A DNA stretch of 64,000 nucleotides, from contig OZ026524.1 of NCBI GenBank assembly GCA_964019695.1, positions 61,449,066-61,513,065 of the forward strand. The letters run 5' to 3'. The notes beneath the pieces are model-generated. The model was given only the letters and a program-made list of their open reading frames with translations, searched no databases and was not told the DNA's origin. This stretch comes from Loripinus fragilis (Eukaryota; Mollusca; Bivalvia; Lucinida; Lucinidae). Shown one piece after another: positions 22,985-35,900 of the stretch (position 1 is the stretch's first letter; every line of letters begins with the position of its first letter). Made by a program: the position numbers and the translations under genes.

Positions 22985-23545
22985 TCTGTTGGGGAGCTTG
23001 GCGATAAAAGCCGATACCGAAAATCGTTATTCTCCGTCGGTCCGGATGTTGCTTAGGGCGGTACTGGTTTTTAGATCTCAACACGATGGGACCTCAACAC
23101 GATGAATGGACATAACGTAATGACGAACTGACACAATACAGTAAATATTGGACAAAACGACATGATAATGAACAAGATATCTTACGAACGAACGTAATGC
23201 AATACTTGTAAACAGAGCACTATGCCGTGTGAAAACACTCTAGTGATAAATTAACCAAACAAGATAACATATAAAGCCAATAGGATTATAAAGTAACGAG
23301 ACCACACGACAAACCAAGGCAACAACATAATGAATTGAAATTACAGCAAAATGGATAAACCCAACGAAATTGTGATTTGGCATAGCAGAATGTCGAGTCA
23401 ACATGTCAATAGATTAAATGGAGCCAACAGAACACCAAGTTTAGAATATGAAATGAAAAATGAACAGTACATAATACTTGCCAACAGCACATAATGTCGT
23501 ATCTTAACATAAGACAGTTATGGCGTTCCATATTTCAGGGCTCGA
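22985..23545 (-). mobile_element. Repeat R3 copy 2, without the expanded array
   Basis: Inverted relative to 16250-17255. It shares both edges with that copy, but the interior has scattered 'acataatg/acgtaatg'-type words without a regular 21-bp period. This is a plausible pre-expansion or decayed state of the same element. Confidence 0.6.
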
Positions 23546-23707
23546 GACCAAAGTCCGAGGTTATAAAACGTTTTGGATGCTCTACACAGGTATTTTGTGG
23601 CCAAACATACCGAACTGCAAACAAATGAGGCAATTTATACACAACGTCAAAAGTTAAGCACCACCTAAATGTTTGCTGAAACAATTTTCAAAGGACCGTG
23701 AAGAAAT

Positions 23708-23713
23708 TTTATT
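23708..23713 (-). promoter_or_regulatory. Candidate polyadenylation signal
   Basis: TTTATT on the plus strand reads AATAAA on the minus strand, about 160 nt downstream of the proposed stop codon at 23873. This is compatible with exon 5 being terminal. The hexamer is common by chance in AT-rich DNA. Confidence 0.35.
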
Positions 23714-23872
23714 GATCGTGAAAAATCTTTATCTAATTTGAAAATCTGTATAAGTATTTAAATTGAATTTTAAAAATACGTCACGCTATTCGGATTTTGT
23801 TACAAAATCATGAGTTTTTGCCACATATCAAAATGTCTCGCTATTGCCCAGAACTCTTCGAGAAGCAGTCCC

Positions 23873-23944
23873 CTAACATCTTGATACAAATTGTGTGCTT
23901 TTTAAACAAAAATGTGAACCTATATTCATGCGCACACGGTTGCA
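23873..23944 (-). CDS. Ly6-like gene, exon 5 (tentative terminal exon)
   Basis: Acceptor cttgttttcag is followed in phase 0 by 23 codons, starting CNRVRMNIGSHFC and ending in SRC, then TAG. Three cysteines with a Gly-x-x-Phe/Tyr-Cys pattern resemble the middle of Ly6-like domains. Against it: the expected Val before the first cysteine is missing, and the domain lacks its CC..CN end. The true exon may be elsewhere. Confidence 0.38.
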   Translation of the reverse strand, partial: CNRVRMNIGSHFCLKSTQFVSRC

Positions 23945-26900
23945 CTGAAAACAAGTTGATCCATATGTGCTCTTGTAGTTGAACTCACGACAACACGCTT
24001 GAGCAAAATAACATGATTGTAACTCTAGCTATCAGTTATTTTACGGCCAAACACACATTGTTGCGGGTAGGTGGGGCTATACTAAAGAAGAGGAAATGAC
24101 ACTAACATACTGCACAGCCTTACCTCATCTGTTTGGCAGTTAGTAAGGGTGCCACATTTTGTTGGCTCATCAACATCACCTTGTCCACCGGCTATCTCAG
24201 AGTTGCAGAAGAAGCATTGCTGAGCCCCTGTAGTGGCTGAAATAGGGAGTGTTTACATATAGCATACTATATATTGAACTTGAAATGAAACACAATTTGC
24301 CTCACTCATTAAATTTATATAGGCATGCAAATATTAAAAAAACTAACTAAGATATGACCCTTTGCATGTTTTAATTGAAGACAGATACATTATTCTTTGG
24401 AGATATGCTTAGCCTCAGGCAAAGAAAAAGTAAGCTCAATGTCAAGATCTTTGCAAAGCTTCTCTGTTAAAAGCAGAGATGTTTTACAGCATCTGGTTTT
24501 GCTTACTCATAACAGACTGACGGACGGACGCACAAGCATATAGACGGACAAACTGAATAAAGTGCACACCCAAATATTTTTGGTTGTGCAATCATTTTTA
24601 AACTGAAAATAGCTACGTGTAATATGCACATATATTTCTGTAACTATATCCGATTTCAGATGTAATGCAGTCAAAAAGAAAATACTTTAAGCTACATGTA
24701 CATGTGAGAGCGCAAATATTGACAAAATACCGGGTTCTGTGGTACAATGTATTTCATTTTGGTTTTCATTGTTTCCAAAAGTTATTTTTTCCCTTTTTTT
24801 TAAGTATACGGTACATGCAATACTAAAATGGGCCTCGACTCGAGAAAACCTGTCTTCAGGGGTTTGCGAAAAACAAAGACGCATAACAGCCTGCGCATCC
24901 GCACAGTCTGATCATCGCCTGTGTTATTCGCTCATTGGAAAGTATCATATCTAGACTTGCTTTGAGCGAAATTTCAATTTTCTAGCTAGTCACTGTAGCT
25001 AAGTAGGCTGGTTTGAATCTCACTTTGTCTGAAACCCCCAAGACAGGTTTTCTCACGTCACGGCCAAATTGTAAGGGAACTTATCAGTTACCTCTCATAT
25101 TAACTGTATTGCTGCACGTTTCATGATAAACATTGTCTATCTAATGGCATGTGCCTTTATCAGGTTATGGTGACGTTGCATTTTTGAATGACGTCGCTAA
25201 TGGCGCTAAATCAACACATGAATCGAAAATTACGTCATGATCGCTGAGGGTCTGGATGGGGGGGGGGGGGTCTGGTATTCACTATTCGTAAAAAATTTGG
25301 CCCATTATTCATCTCATTAAAATTTTTGGTTATTCATTAAAATAAGACCAATTTTTCATTAAAAGTAAGAAAGGTGGCAAAGAAATCTGATTATTCACTA
25401 TTCATTAATTTTTCTTCAATTCATTAAAACAAATAGGATTATTCATTATTTTTTAGGCCCTCATTATTCACTATTCATTACTTTTTTGGCGGATTAATCA
25501 CTATTCATTATAAAAAAAGGGTAATTATTCACTAATCATTATACCCCGTCCAGACCCTCATCGCTAGTTTGAAGAGTGAAAGAATGGGTAAGCTATAAAT
25601 AGAATACCAGGTTTGCGTCATTTGATGTTGAGTTTACCAGGCTCGGCCTTGAGAACGCATGTTAAATCGCTCGGCAAGCCTCGCGATGTCAATAAGCGTT
25701 CTCAAAGCCTTGCCTGGTAAACTTGATATCAAAAGACACTCACCTACTGTCCTGCCAGCCAAGAGTGACAGTGACGTCATGTTTTGTTTACAAAGTTATC
25801 AGGGACTTATTATCAATAGATCACTTTGTATTGTGTATTAATCCTATCCACAGGTTAGGATTAATAAACAAGTGATCAATCGATTCGTGTTAGCTCAACT
25901 GGAGTGTACTTAACAATTGAAAACAAAATATTACGTCTCTGTCACTCTTGGTTGGCAGGATAGTAGTATTCTCTATGAATAAACATCGGCACTTACATCC
26001 TTTAATACCACAGAGCTTAGCGTTGCACTCGACTCCATTTGTTACGTTCACGTCACAACATCTGGAGCAACCGACCCTATCGCCTGAGCTTTGTCTTTTA
26101 CTAATATGGCTGAGATCGAGGCTTCTCTTGCCGATGGGATTACCTGAGCTGGCCGCTGATTTACACACCTGAAGAATATTTATTTTTATCACTAATAATT
26201 TATGCGACTTTTTTCATCGAACGGAGTGAAAACTTGTCAATTCAATTATGTTACATCCAACTATACAGCATATCTTTACACCATAATATGTGACTATAAA
26301 AATTTGGATGAAGGAGAAATAAACTTTGATAAGATTAATTAGAGCTTAAAAACTTAAAGCGCAATGCTTATGTTCAAGATGATGCAGTCTCCAAAATACC
26401 AGGTGTATGTGTTGGGTGGGGGGGGGGGTGCAGTGCAGTTGTGAGTCAAGATTAACCACCCTGGTACACAAACTAGGCTTATAATTGATACCAGTTTATA
26501 TTTTGACAGTTTGAAACAAGCAGAATGAGCATGAAAATGTGCTTCTTAAGACGCGGGGTGTAAAATTAAGAACGTATGTATATTTAAGATTAATGATGCC
26601 TGGGGTTACAAATGATAAGTACATTATACACGTGTACGTACATCTCTTGCTCTGCATCCAGCGTTGAATACAATTGTTAATTGTTCGGTGACGAGCTCAT
26701 CTGTGAAACATTCCTACAAGAAAAAGCAATGGTGGGGTAAAGTCGGGTAAATTCCGACATTAGGTAAATTTGGACACATTTGCAAACAGTGGAAATTCAG
26801 ATGAGACGGCTTCATATGAGCCGTCTCATCAGGATTTTCACTGTTTGCTTACTAGTTAATTTATTTTCATTCAAATAACTGAACTATGAAACAAACAAGG

Positions 26901-29900
26901 TGGCTGTCCGAATTTAGCAGTCTGTCCGAATATACCCGACTTTACCCTATTTTACATCAACCCAAATAACAGTTTTTGATCCAATCGTTGTTTTGCCACA
27001 GTTTATCGGATGGACCAGCATAATTATGTGAGAGTTTGGTATTAATCTTAATCAGCAAATGCTTTCAAATTGACCAGACAGTATATCCGCACAGTTTCGT
27101 CAGAGCCTTTACTTCTTGATTGCGTAAAGTATGAAAGTTGATAGTCATGCACCAGTATCAGTTCATTAATCCCACATAAGAGCTACGTATGCCATTATGA
27201 GCTAGTGGCATTACGCATATGCGATAAACAAAGATTGTCATGACAATATCAGTCAAAGTACGAGGTATTATATAAAAAATGACATTATTCACGGCCACCA
27301 ATGCATCTCCTTCATCGCATTTACCAGTTGGATAAAACTTTCTGTTTCCTAGTTTTGAGAGCAAAATTTAGAAAGCGAGCAATGCTATTCGATGAGACAC
27401 TCATTTAACTTTTCGACACTGATATTGGTTTTAAGAGGATATTCTGCTTGACAGCTTAAACGATTTTGTAATGAAGAAAAATTACATTTTTTCAACTTCA
27501 ACACATATTCTAGAATCAGTTTACGTGCCAGGGGGCATTATTTCATGTATGTCGAAGGTAAACATCGAATAGCATTTTCGGATTACTAAAATTTTGTATT
27601 GTTTAGAGAAATTAACGATTTTGCCGAATTTGTGGTCCATCTCATTCATAGAAAACGGGTCCCCCTTCTTCATAACAAAGTATTGATTTTATGCGGTGAA
27701 GGAGATGGATTGGTGGTCGTGTTATTTACCATATGGTTTGCCTCTTAACCAATCCCTACCCACCTAAACAATAAGCCAGTTCTTGAGATATTGGTACGAA
27801 TCACATATCTGTAAAGTTAGTCTTTAAGCATGCATGCACATTTATCTAGATTCGTACCAAAAAAAATCTTATTTCTCACCCAAACCATATGTTATGGGTA
27901 ATCAAAAGAACCGTCACAATGAGACGGTTCTTTTGAGCACCCAAAACATATAATAAAACTGATGGGCAAGAAAACATTTACAATTTACGGCCACAATTTT
28001 GTTTATCCAAACCTCTGGCGGATAAAGGCAGAAATTTTGGTCTAAGCCATAATCGGACTGAAACCACAAAGCCTTAAACCTTGACATTTGAGATGTAGCC
28101 TGACCTAGTGGCCCTCTTACCATGTAGATTCTTTATATTCCTGGGGCCAAAAATGTCCATATAAGCTTATATTGGGAAAGCATCAACCCACCTCGCTTGA
28201 AACCTCTGGTTCCAGAACCCTTGTTTTTGATATGTTTCATTATATGCTTGCTCGAATAATGGCTATGTACCCATTTACTATGTCAATGTACGAGTACGCG
28301 TTATCTCACAAGGAACAATGATAGTTATGCTTAGATGTGTCTGAATGGTTCTTAAGATATACCACGACGCCTGGAGGCAAGGCCACACCCCCTTCATAAA
28401 AGAGCTAATATCTTGGAAACCATTCAGACCACTAATTTAAACCAAATGCATATATAGTACTGCTCCTTATCATAAGACCCATCCATTGACGATAGGACCT
28501 GGAGCAATGTGATATACAGTAATGCCTGTCTTAAGCGGCCACTCAAAAAAGACCAAAATTGGCTTTCAAGACCGATTTTTGCTTAATGCAAGTCAAAAGT
28601 ATTGAAAAATTCTCCAGAAGAGCATTGTGCAATATTTTCGACCTTCATTAAGCTACCATTTGTTGTTAATACCTTTGTTTTGTCTTTTTTGAGTGACCGT
28701 TTTAGACAGGTTTTATTGTACGTATCTTCCGGCTCAACAACTCTTCATTGTCAATGTTTGCATTCTGACCGTATATATAATTTAAACATCGATGCCCTTA
28801 ATTTCAGGAAGGAGATTAAGAGCTATCTTGGCCCTTGTATTTAACCATCTGCCACAAGTTTAGATAAACAAAAAATTTCAGCGTAAAATTGTAAATTTTT
28901 TCTTACCCATCAGTTTAAACATCTATTTTGGGTGCTCAAAAGAACCGTCTCATTGAGATGGTTCTTTTGAGTACCCACAACATATGTTTTGGTTGAGAAA
29001 TAAGAAAATTAAATTTTCGTTACGCACTCGTAACTAAAGTCCTGAATTATATTCTCATTAATTTACCTCGTTTGAACTGCAAGTCACAGATCTTGTACAA
29101 TCATCCAGTGATAGCGCATTGTCGCATCTTCTGCATGTCACCGCATCTGAAAGGTAGACAAAAAGTTACGTCATACAAATACACAATAGTTTCAGTGGGA
29201 ATATGCTTATATTCATAATTTTATGATTTTAAAATGACAAGAATTGGTCAATGTTTAAAAAAAAACAACGCCACTTATCGGTAGGGTTTTTACTATAACT
29301 GTCAGTCAAATTAGGTAAAATGTTTTGAAAGAGTTAATGACTATACCTAAAGATAAACCTGTTCCCATATTTTTTTTCTATTATATTCTTAGTTCTAGAT
29401 TTTAAATGCCTTAAAAGAGACCAACGTGTCTTGCTTCAGGTCACAGTATAAAACAAATATTATTTCTATGCATTCAGATCCTACCTAGCTACCATTTATC
29501 ATTTTTAACCCAAATCTGCAAACTAGTTATGCTTGTTTTTGTTTTTTGTCCAAATTCAATTTATAGAGGATCTTATATGAGTGCTCATGTTTTATTGAAT
29601 TTATTAAATGAGTTGGGAAAAAGAGATAAAATGCGAGGCTTGCCGAGCATTTTATCTCTTTTTCGCAACGAGTTTAATAAATTCAATAATACAAGTGCAC
29701 GAATGTTAGATTCTATTTATCATATGACATTAAGATAACTTGGAAGTCTCATTTCTGGCGTAAAAACATCATGATTTATTATTATCAGTAGGAACGCAAA
29801 GAGCGTATTTTGAGTTAAAGTATTTTAAAATTGTAAAAATGCGCGACGCAAAATATTCCCTCAAAATGGCGACCGAAAAATGGCGCCAAAAATTCCCTTT

Positions 29901-32900
29901 TTTTAAACGCTCTTTATTCTTAATTTGTAATTAATGACAGTGTATTCTCACTAAATATTTAGATTTTGCAACCTTTAATCGCCAATTTCCTTTTTTTGAA
30001 AGTGTTTAATGATATATTGCTTTACAATGAAATCAAGCTCTGAAATGCACCACCGTCAGGCGCTTAAAAACAGAAATAAAATATAAGCTCTGGCATATAA
30101 TGGAACGTTTTTTGTCTCCAGAACCGATTTTGATGAAATAAATTAAAACATATTCACCTTTGCCCCGTCCATCTTTCAGCTGAGTATAAACGCGGGACAA
30201 AGCTCTAAAATGACGTAGTCACTAGTCAAAGTTGTCCCATATTTACGTCACAATATTACGAGTAAGCGTGTTGTAATCGATATGTTTTATCTATAAAAAT
30301 GTGATTCTAAAGGAATAATGCCAATACATATTCTTCTGTAAAATGGCGAAGAACTGTGATGTTCAAATACCTTATCTCTGGGGCCTCAGAGGTGCATCCT
30401 AGGTATGCAGATTTCATTTTCGCCTGAAAATGGGCTTTCCCGTTACTTTGAAATGAGAAATCTCTATAAGTGTTCCCTTATTCCAGGGCTGCCGATTCTT
30501 CCCCTTTCGACTTTATTTTTTAGTCTTAAAATGTCATGCATGTTCGGATCCAGAGGGGGGGGGGGGTAGAGGGTCCGGACCCCCATCCCTGGTTAATCAC
30601 AAGTTCTATCAAATTCTATAGAAATTAGCATTTGGACCCCCCCCCCCCCCCCGTAAATAGTTGGACCCCCCCCACATCCCTGGAAAATTTTGGACTAAAA
30701 AACCCAATAACAGACTTAAAAAAAATCAAGGCTGTTTTCTCGCCGTTGGGTTTGGACCTACTCCTCCCCCCCCCCTCTCTGACAAAAAAATCTGGATCTG
30801 CGCATGCATTGACCATTCAACCGCTCACCCCGGGCTCACCCAATGTCAGAAGGAACTATATGGTTATGTCTGTACCTTGGCTGAATTATCCACTTACCAT
30901 CGAGGCCCTCACAGGGTGGGGGGGAATCGAAAATTTGTTTTCCTGGGTTCTATGTTCCCCAACATTTTCTTTGTTTGCTTGTTCCCCTCAAAAGTTGCAC
31001 TTACCTCCTCTTTTCCCTTGAAATAAATGCCCCTTTTCCCTGTTTCCCTAAACCCATGGAAGGCCTCACCAACTACTAACCTACACCCCACCCTCAATTC
31101 TCCTTTTGCTCTTATCTTCTTTTTTCCTAGCTGTTCCCCAGTATTCTTTATTTTTGCAGGGATAATCCTGGAAGGGCCTAAACCATTTTGTGAGAAAGTT
31201 TTATTGCTTTTAGAAAATGGACTTTACTTTCGGTTTGGCCCTATATAAACTATTCAAATTTCATGTCAATTTTGCTCTAATGTGGATATACCCTTAAGGA
31301 TTCTTGGGCCCATCAAATTTTGCAAGGGACCCATAAAAATTTTAAAAGGCTCATTGAAATTTTGAAATTTGCATTACTTTGAATGGGATATATATGGGTC
31401 ATTGGCCCATTTTAAGGGCCCATCATCATTTTGGGCAAGGATTATCTCTGTTTTTGTTTACTAAACTTTATCTTTTTCTCTTAAATAAATAACCATTGAT
31501 TCTTTTGATAATTGAAAACTTTACTTTTAGGGAACATTTTTAGAAAGGTATAAATCTCTTTTGGGGGAGGGGGTGTGGGCATGGGGGAGTAACTTGTGGG
31601 TAATTTTGGTATGGGTGTGCGAGCCAGTATTTTCAGACCAACCCCAATCTGAATCATATACAAAAATATCCCTTCATATACTTGATTTCACAGAAAGTTG
31701 ACCCTGACCCATTCATAAACTCCCCCCCCCACCCCAAAGTAAATTTTATAAAAAGCCTAATAGCAGAGCTCACATTTTATTGGGGTGTACAAAACTAAGA
31801 AAATGGGAGCCAGTATACCCCTTATTTAAGAGTCAGTGGGAACTTTGCTATTGAATATGAAATTAAAATACAATTTATTGATAAAAGCATCCCATTATGA
31901 CCCAGACCCCAATTAATACATCATTAATATTGAATCATACAATATTCAACCTTCAAACTAGACCTAGCCCTTAATAAGAGAAAAATGTTTTTGCTTTATT
32001 TTTATTTCATTTTATTTATTTTTTTTAAAAATGAGGTGCTTGGGGCTTGGAACAAAGACAACTTTAGTAAGAAAACATAACTATTTCTTGGGGAAAGGGA
32101 AGCAGGCTAATGTATGCAGGTAAACATTATGTAACATATCACAAACCCCACTGGCTGGGCCTCATTAATATCATTGTTGTAAAGTGTAGACTGAGATTGC
32201 TTTCAATCTGGATAAAAAGAGGTTTAAGTATGTATTTCAAGTTGCAGCATACCAACCACTATATACATGTAATAAGCAGACATGTTCTTATTATAAACCA
32301 ACAATGATAAAGGATTCATAATAAGAATTTTAAACTGTCTTACAGGAATCTTAGTCAGACTCCCAAACATTAAATGGCCTTGAACTTCAAAAACTAGATG
32401 ACAGTATAATTAAACACTGGTTTCAAATTTTAGAGAGATTTCATCAGCTGTTAACTGATCTGATGATTGTTTACACAGAATAAAGTTCCTGTAAAATTAA
32501 CAGTTAATCAGAATGAAGCCAGCTGTTCTGGAACACCAATTTCCTTCATTTTTGAAATAGTTACATCATTTGTACAAAAGTATGCTTATAATGAAGAATA
32601 TGGTACTTTATACCTTAAGCTACTATAGCCCCCCACCCCTCCCAACAGCATCTATCACCAATATTTATAAGAGACTTCAGGCCCCCATATAAGAGTGCGT
32701 AACTGAAATTTATTTTCTTATTTCTCAACCAAAACATATGTTTTGGGTACTCAAAAGAACCGTCTCCATGAGACAGTTCTTTTGAACACACAAAACACAT
32801 GTTTAAACTGATGAATAAGAAAATAATCACAATTTTACGCAAAATTTTTGTGCTTAATTGGCCCTATGAGAGTATTAGATGTCAAAATAACTTGTTTACT

Positions 32901-35900
32901 TTCAATTACTGCAAATTGCAGAATAAGTCTGTTATATCAGTATTAAGTCTGTTTTGTTATTTTTTTTCAATGATCTGTTGATTTTACACAGTGCTTCTGA
33001 GAGTCAGAGACCCCCAAAATTGGTCATAGGAATCAAAAACTGATGCCAGCTAGTTATGGTCTCAAATTTGAGAAAGATCTAACCAGCTTTTACCCCTTTG
33101 AAATATCATGTATTTGAAAATATCTTTTGGAGCAAATGCTCCATTTTCAATTATAATTTCAAATTCAAGACTAATTAACTTCAATTTTCTTGAATTTGTT
33201 CAATGTTGTCTAAAATAGAAAATAATGTCATGATCTAAATATAGCCTATGAAGTAAAGGATTAAGATGATAAAAGAGTAAAATGAGTTTGTTTTTGTCCA
33301 AAAAAGGGTGTGTAACACATATTTTGAGTTAAACCAAACTCTAGGAAGAATATATTTTTAGATTTTTTTTCATTTAGGAGGTCTTTTACAATAAAGACAT
33401 GTATCTATTTAAATGAATTTAAGTATGCTTATTATGAAGGATACTTTATACCCCAAGCTTCTATAGCATTCCCTCCCCAAAGCACATATCCCCAAGATAA
33501 GACTATTAATGTGTGATTGAATTATTTCTTAATCAAACACATGTTGTGGGTACTCAAAAGAACCGTCTCAAAGAGCACCCTAAACACAGTGTCATATGTT
33601 TATATGATATTTGGATCATATAACTTTTGTATTTGTCGGGGTCAGGTAAACACTAAAATATGATTAGGGCATGGGTATTCATCCTATTTAAAGAATCAGG
33701 CTGTAACTTGGACCAGAAAATTCTTTGTCTTGCAATGTATATCTGTCTAGAATATGTATAGTGATACAGATGTATTTGTTTTCTGATAAACTAAACAGGG
33801 TTTTTTGGCACATTTTGAAGACCAATTTTGGGTCATTTTCCCAATTGCAAAAAAAGTATGTTTTTTCCAATATCAAGGAGAATTTTCCTAATTTAAGAAA
33901 CAAAAAATGTCACTTTTTTGTGACAATGTACCCCAATGAATACTACCTGTTAAATTCATAATCTTGAAATGTTTTTATTAGCTAACTTTTGTTTGATTTG
34001 ATTATAATATATGGTACGAGTTTTTCCCCAATTTGTAAAAAACTATGTGATAAATTCCCAATTCTGGGGATTGGGTCATGTTCCCAAAATAGAGAGAAAA
34101 ACCCCTGGTTCACTTTTAATAATAGGGACTGTAACAACGTTGTAGCTTACAAATAACCTGTTCTGAAAATAAAATCAAATATGTTTTAGTATACTATTTT
34201 CATGTCGATTCAACGTCTGTATTATTTGGGGGGGGGGGGGGGTCCATCACTGAAGCCCTCCCAGGGGTTGGAGTACAGGGGAAAAAGAGCATTCATCTCA
34301 GGGTAAGAGAAGAACAAAGGGCCCAGTTAATTTTGAGGGGAAGGGGAACATTGGGGAACAGGGAAAACATGGGGAACATGGGAACAGGTACCATCTTCCC
34401 TCCCTGGGAGGGCCTCATCAGTAGTTTGTAAAGTATTAATTAGTGCATAATTGGATGTAAAATGGACTATCCCAAGTTTTATCAACCCCCATAGAAACAA
34501 TCTGCGGGTTATATTTGAATAGTGCAAGACATTTCCTGATTGTAAGCAAGATTATTGAAAATCAATAAGACAAAAGGAACGGCTTTCTATACCATGTGCA
34601 CTAAAAAAAGATTGCTTACGTCATTTATTTATCGATGTTGTCGTCATTAACCAGACGGTCAGGAAAGATAACGTTGTCATTGATTGAGAATATTAGTGAA
34701 ACATGAATTTATCCGAGGTAAATAAGGCCTAGATATCCAATATATTAAAAAGATCTATATTTTCATTTGAATTTTAATACATTTATTATGGTCTAGATTG
34801 GTTTTGCGCGATATGAACTGGCTTTGCCAGTCGCACCCAATCCTCGTTTTCCGCCATCATGGAAGTTTGACCGTTTGAAGACCAAACGTATGACCTTTCG
34901 AAGATAATGGAACGAATTTTGTCTCCAGAACGAATTTCGATAAAAATTGGCACATTGGTAGTTGAAACCCTATTTTTTTCATGACATATATGCCACAGCG
35001 GGACCAAGTCGAAATAATGAGAAATTTGATATCAAACGTGAACCATTTTTTTTCAGTCACATCCATTTTGAAAGTTTTCTGTTTTGCCCATCTCGTTGAT
35101 TAAGAGTGCTGTCGTAGATTAAAAATCATACGCTATGGGAAAACTTGAACAAACGACGAACACAAGTGGCCGATTTTCAACAGAATAAGATTTGGGACAT
35201 TCGTGCAACAAGCGGTTAAATTTGGGGTGTCGTTCCTCGCTTCGCCAAGAAAGCCGAAAAATTCGAACGTTTTTGTTGCTATGCATGTTTGATAATATTC
35301 ATACGCCTTCACTACGCGTCCCGACTGTATGTACACAACGTTGTTATGGACGTCATAACGTTTCCCGTCAATCGATAAACCATTAGTGGTTTACAGATTT
35401 TATTGCATGGCGTTATTTCACTCCCAGACGCGACGTCATATGATAAACTATATTAAAAAGTTTAATTTATAAAATAAGCAAGTTAGATCCATATGCATGC
35501 ATGCAGTGCAATACGACATATACAAGAGGTACAATTGCTACATCTTATAATATAAATCCATAGGTCCAGATAAGTAAATATAATGAGCGTAAAATTGTAA
35601 TTATTTTCTTACCCATAAATTCAAACATGTGTTTTGGGTGCTCAAAAGAACTGGTTCTTTTGAGTACCCACAACATAAGTTTTGGATGAAAAATAAATAA
35701 AATAGTTTTATATGAAGCCCTGTAATAAAATCAGATTTTTTTTCTTCTGAAACCTGCTTGAAAATTACCAAAGTCTGAGCTAAACACAAATTTAAATACC
35801 CAACCGGAACGACAGTAATATCTGTTAAAAGCTTTGGTATTTGTGGTTTTCCTTCAGTTGTATAAAAATAAAGCAATTAGCGTCTTCTTCATATGAGAAT

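Noticed and set aside
26735..26949. Riboswitch- or attenuator-like hairpin at the GAGACGGC/GCCGTCTC palindrome
   Set aside because: It is the centre of a MITE with its own inverted ends in an intron of a eukaryotic gene.
30632..31026. Overlapping 121-129 codon proline-rich frames
   Set aside because: Produced by C-runs and pyrimidine-rich DNA; two frames are open at once and neither has splice or start context.
35601..35876. 91-codon minus-strand frame
   Set aside because: Runs through a PAL-1 element; no exon borders or motif.
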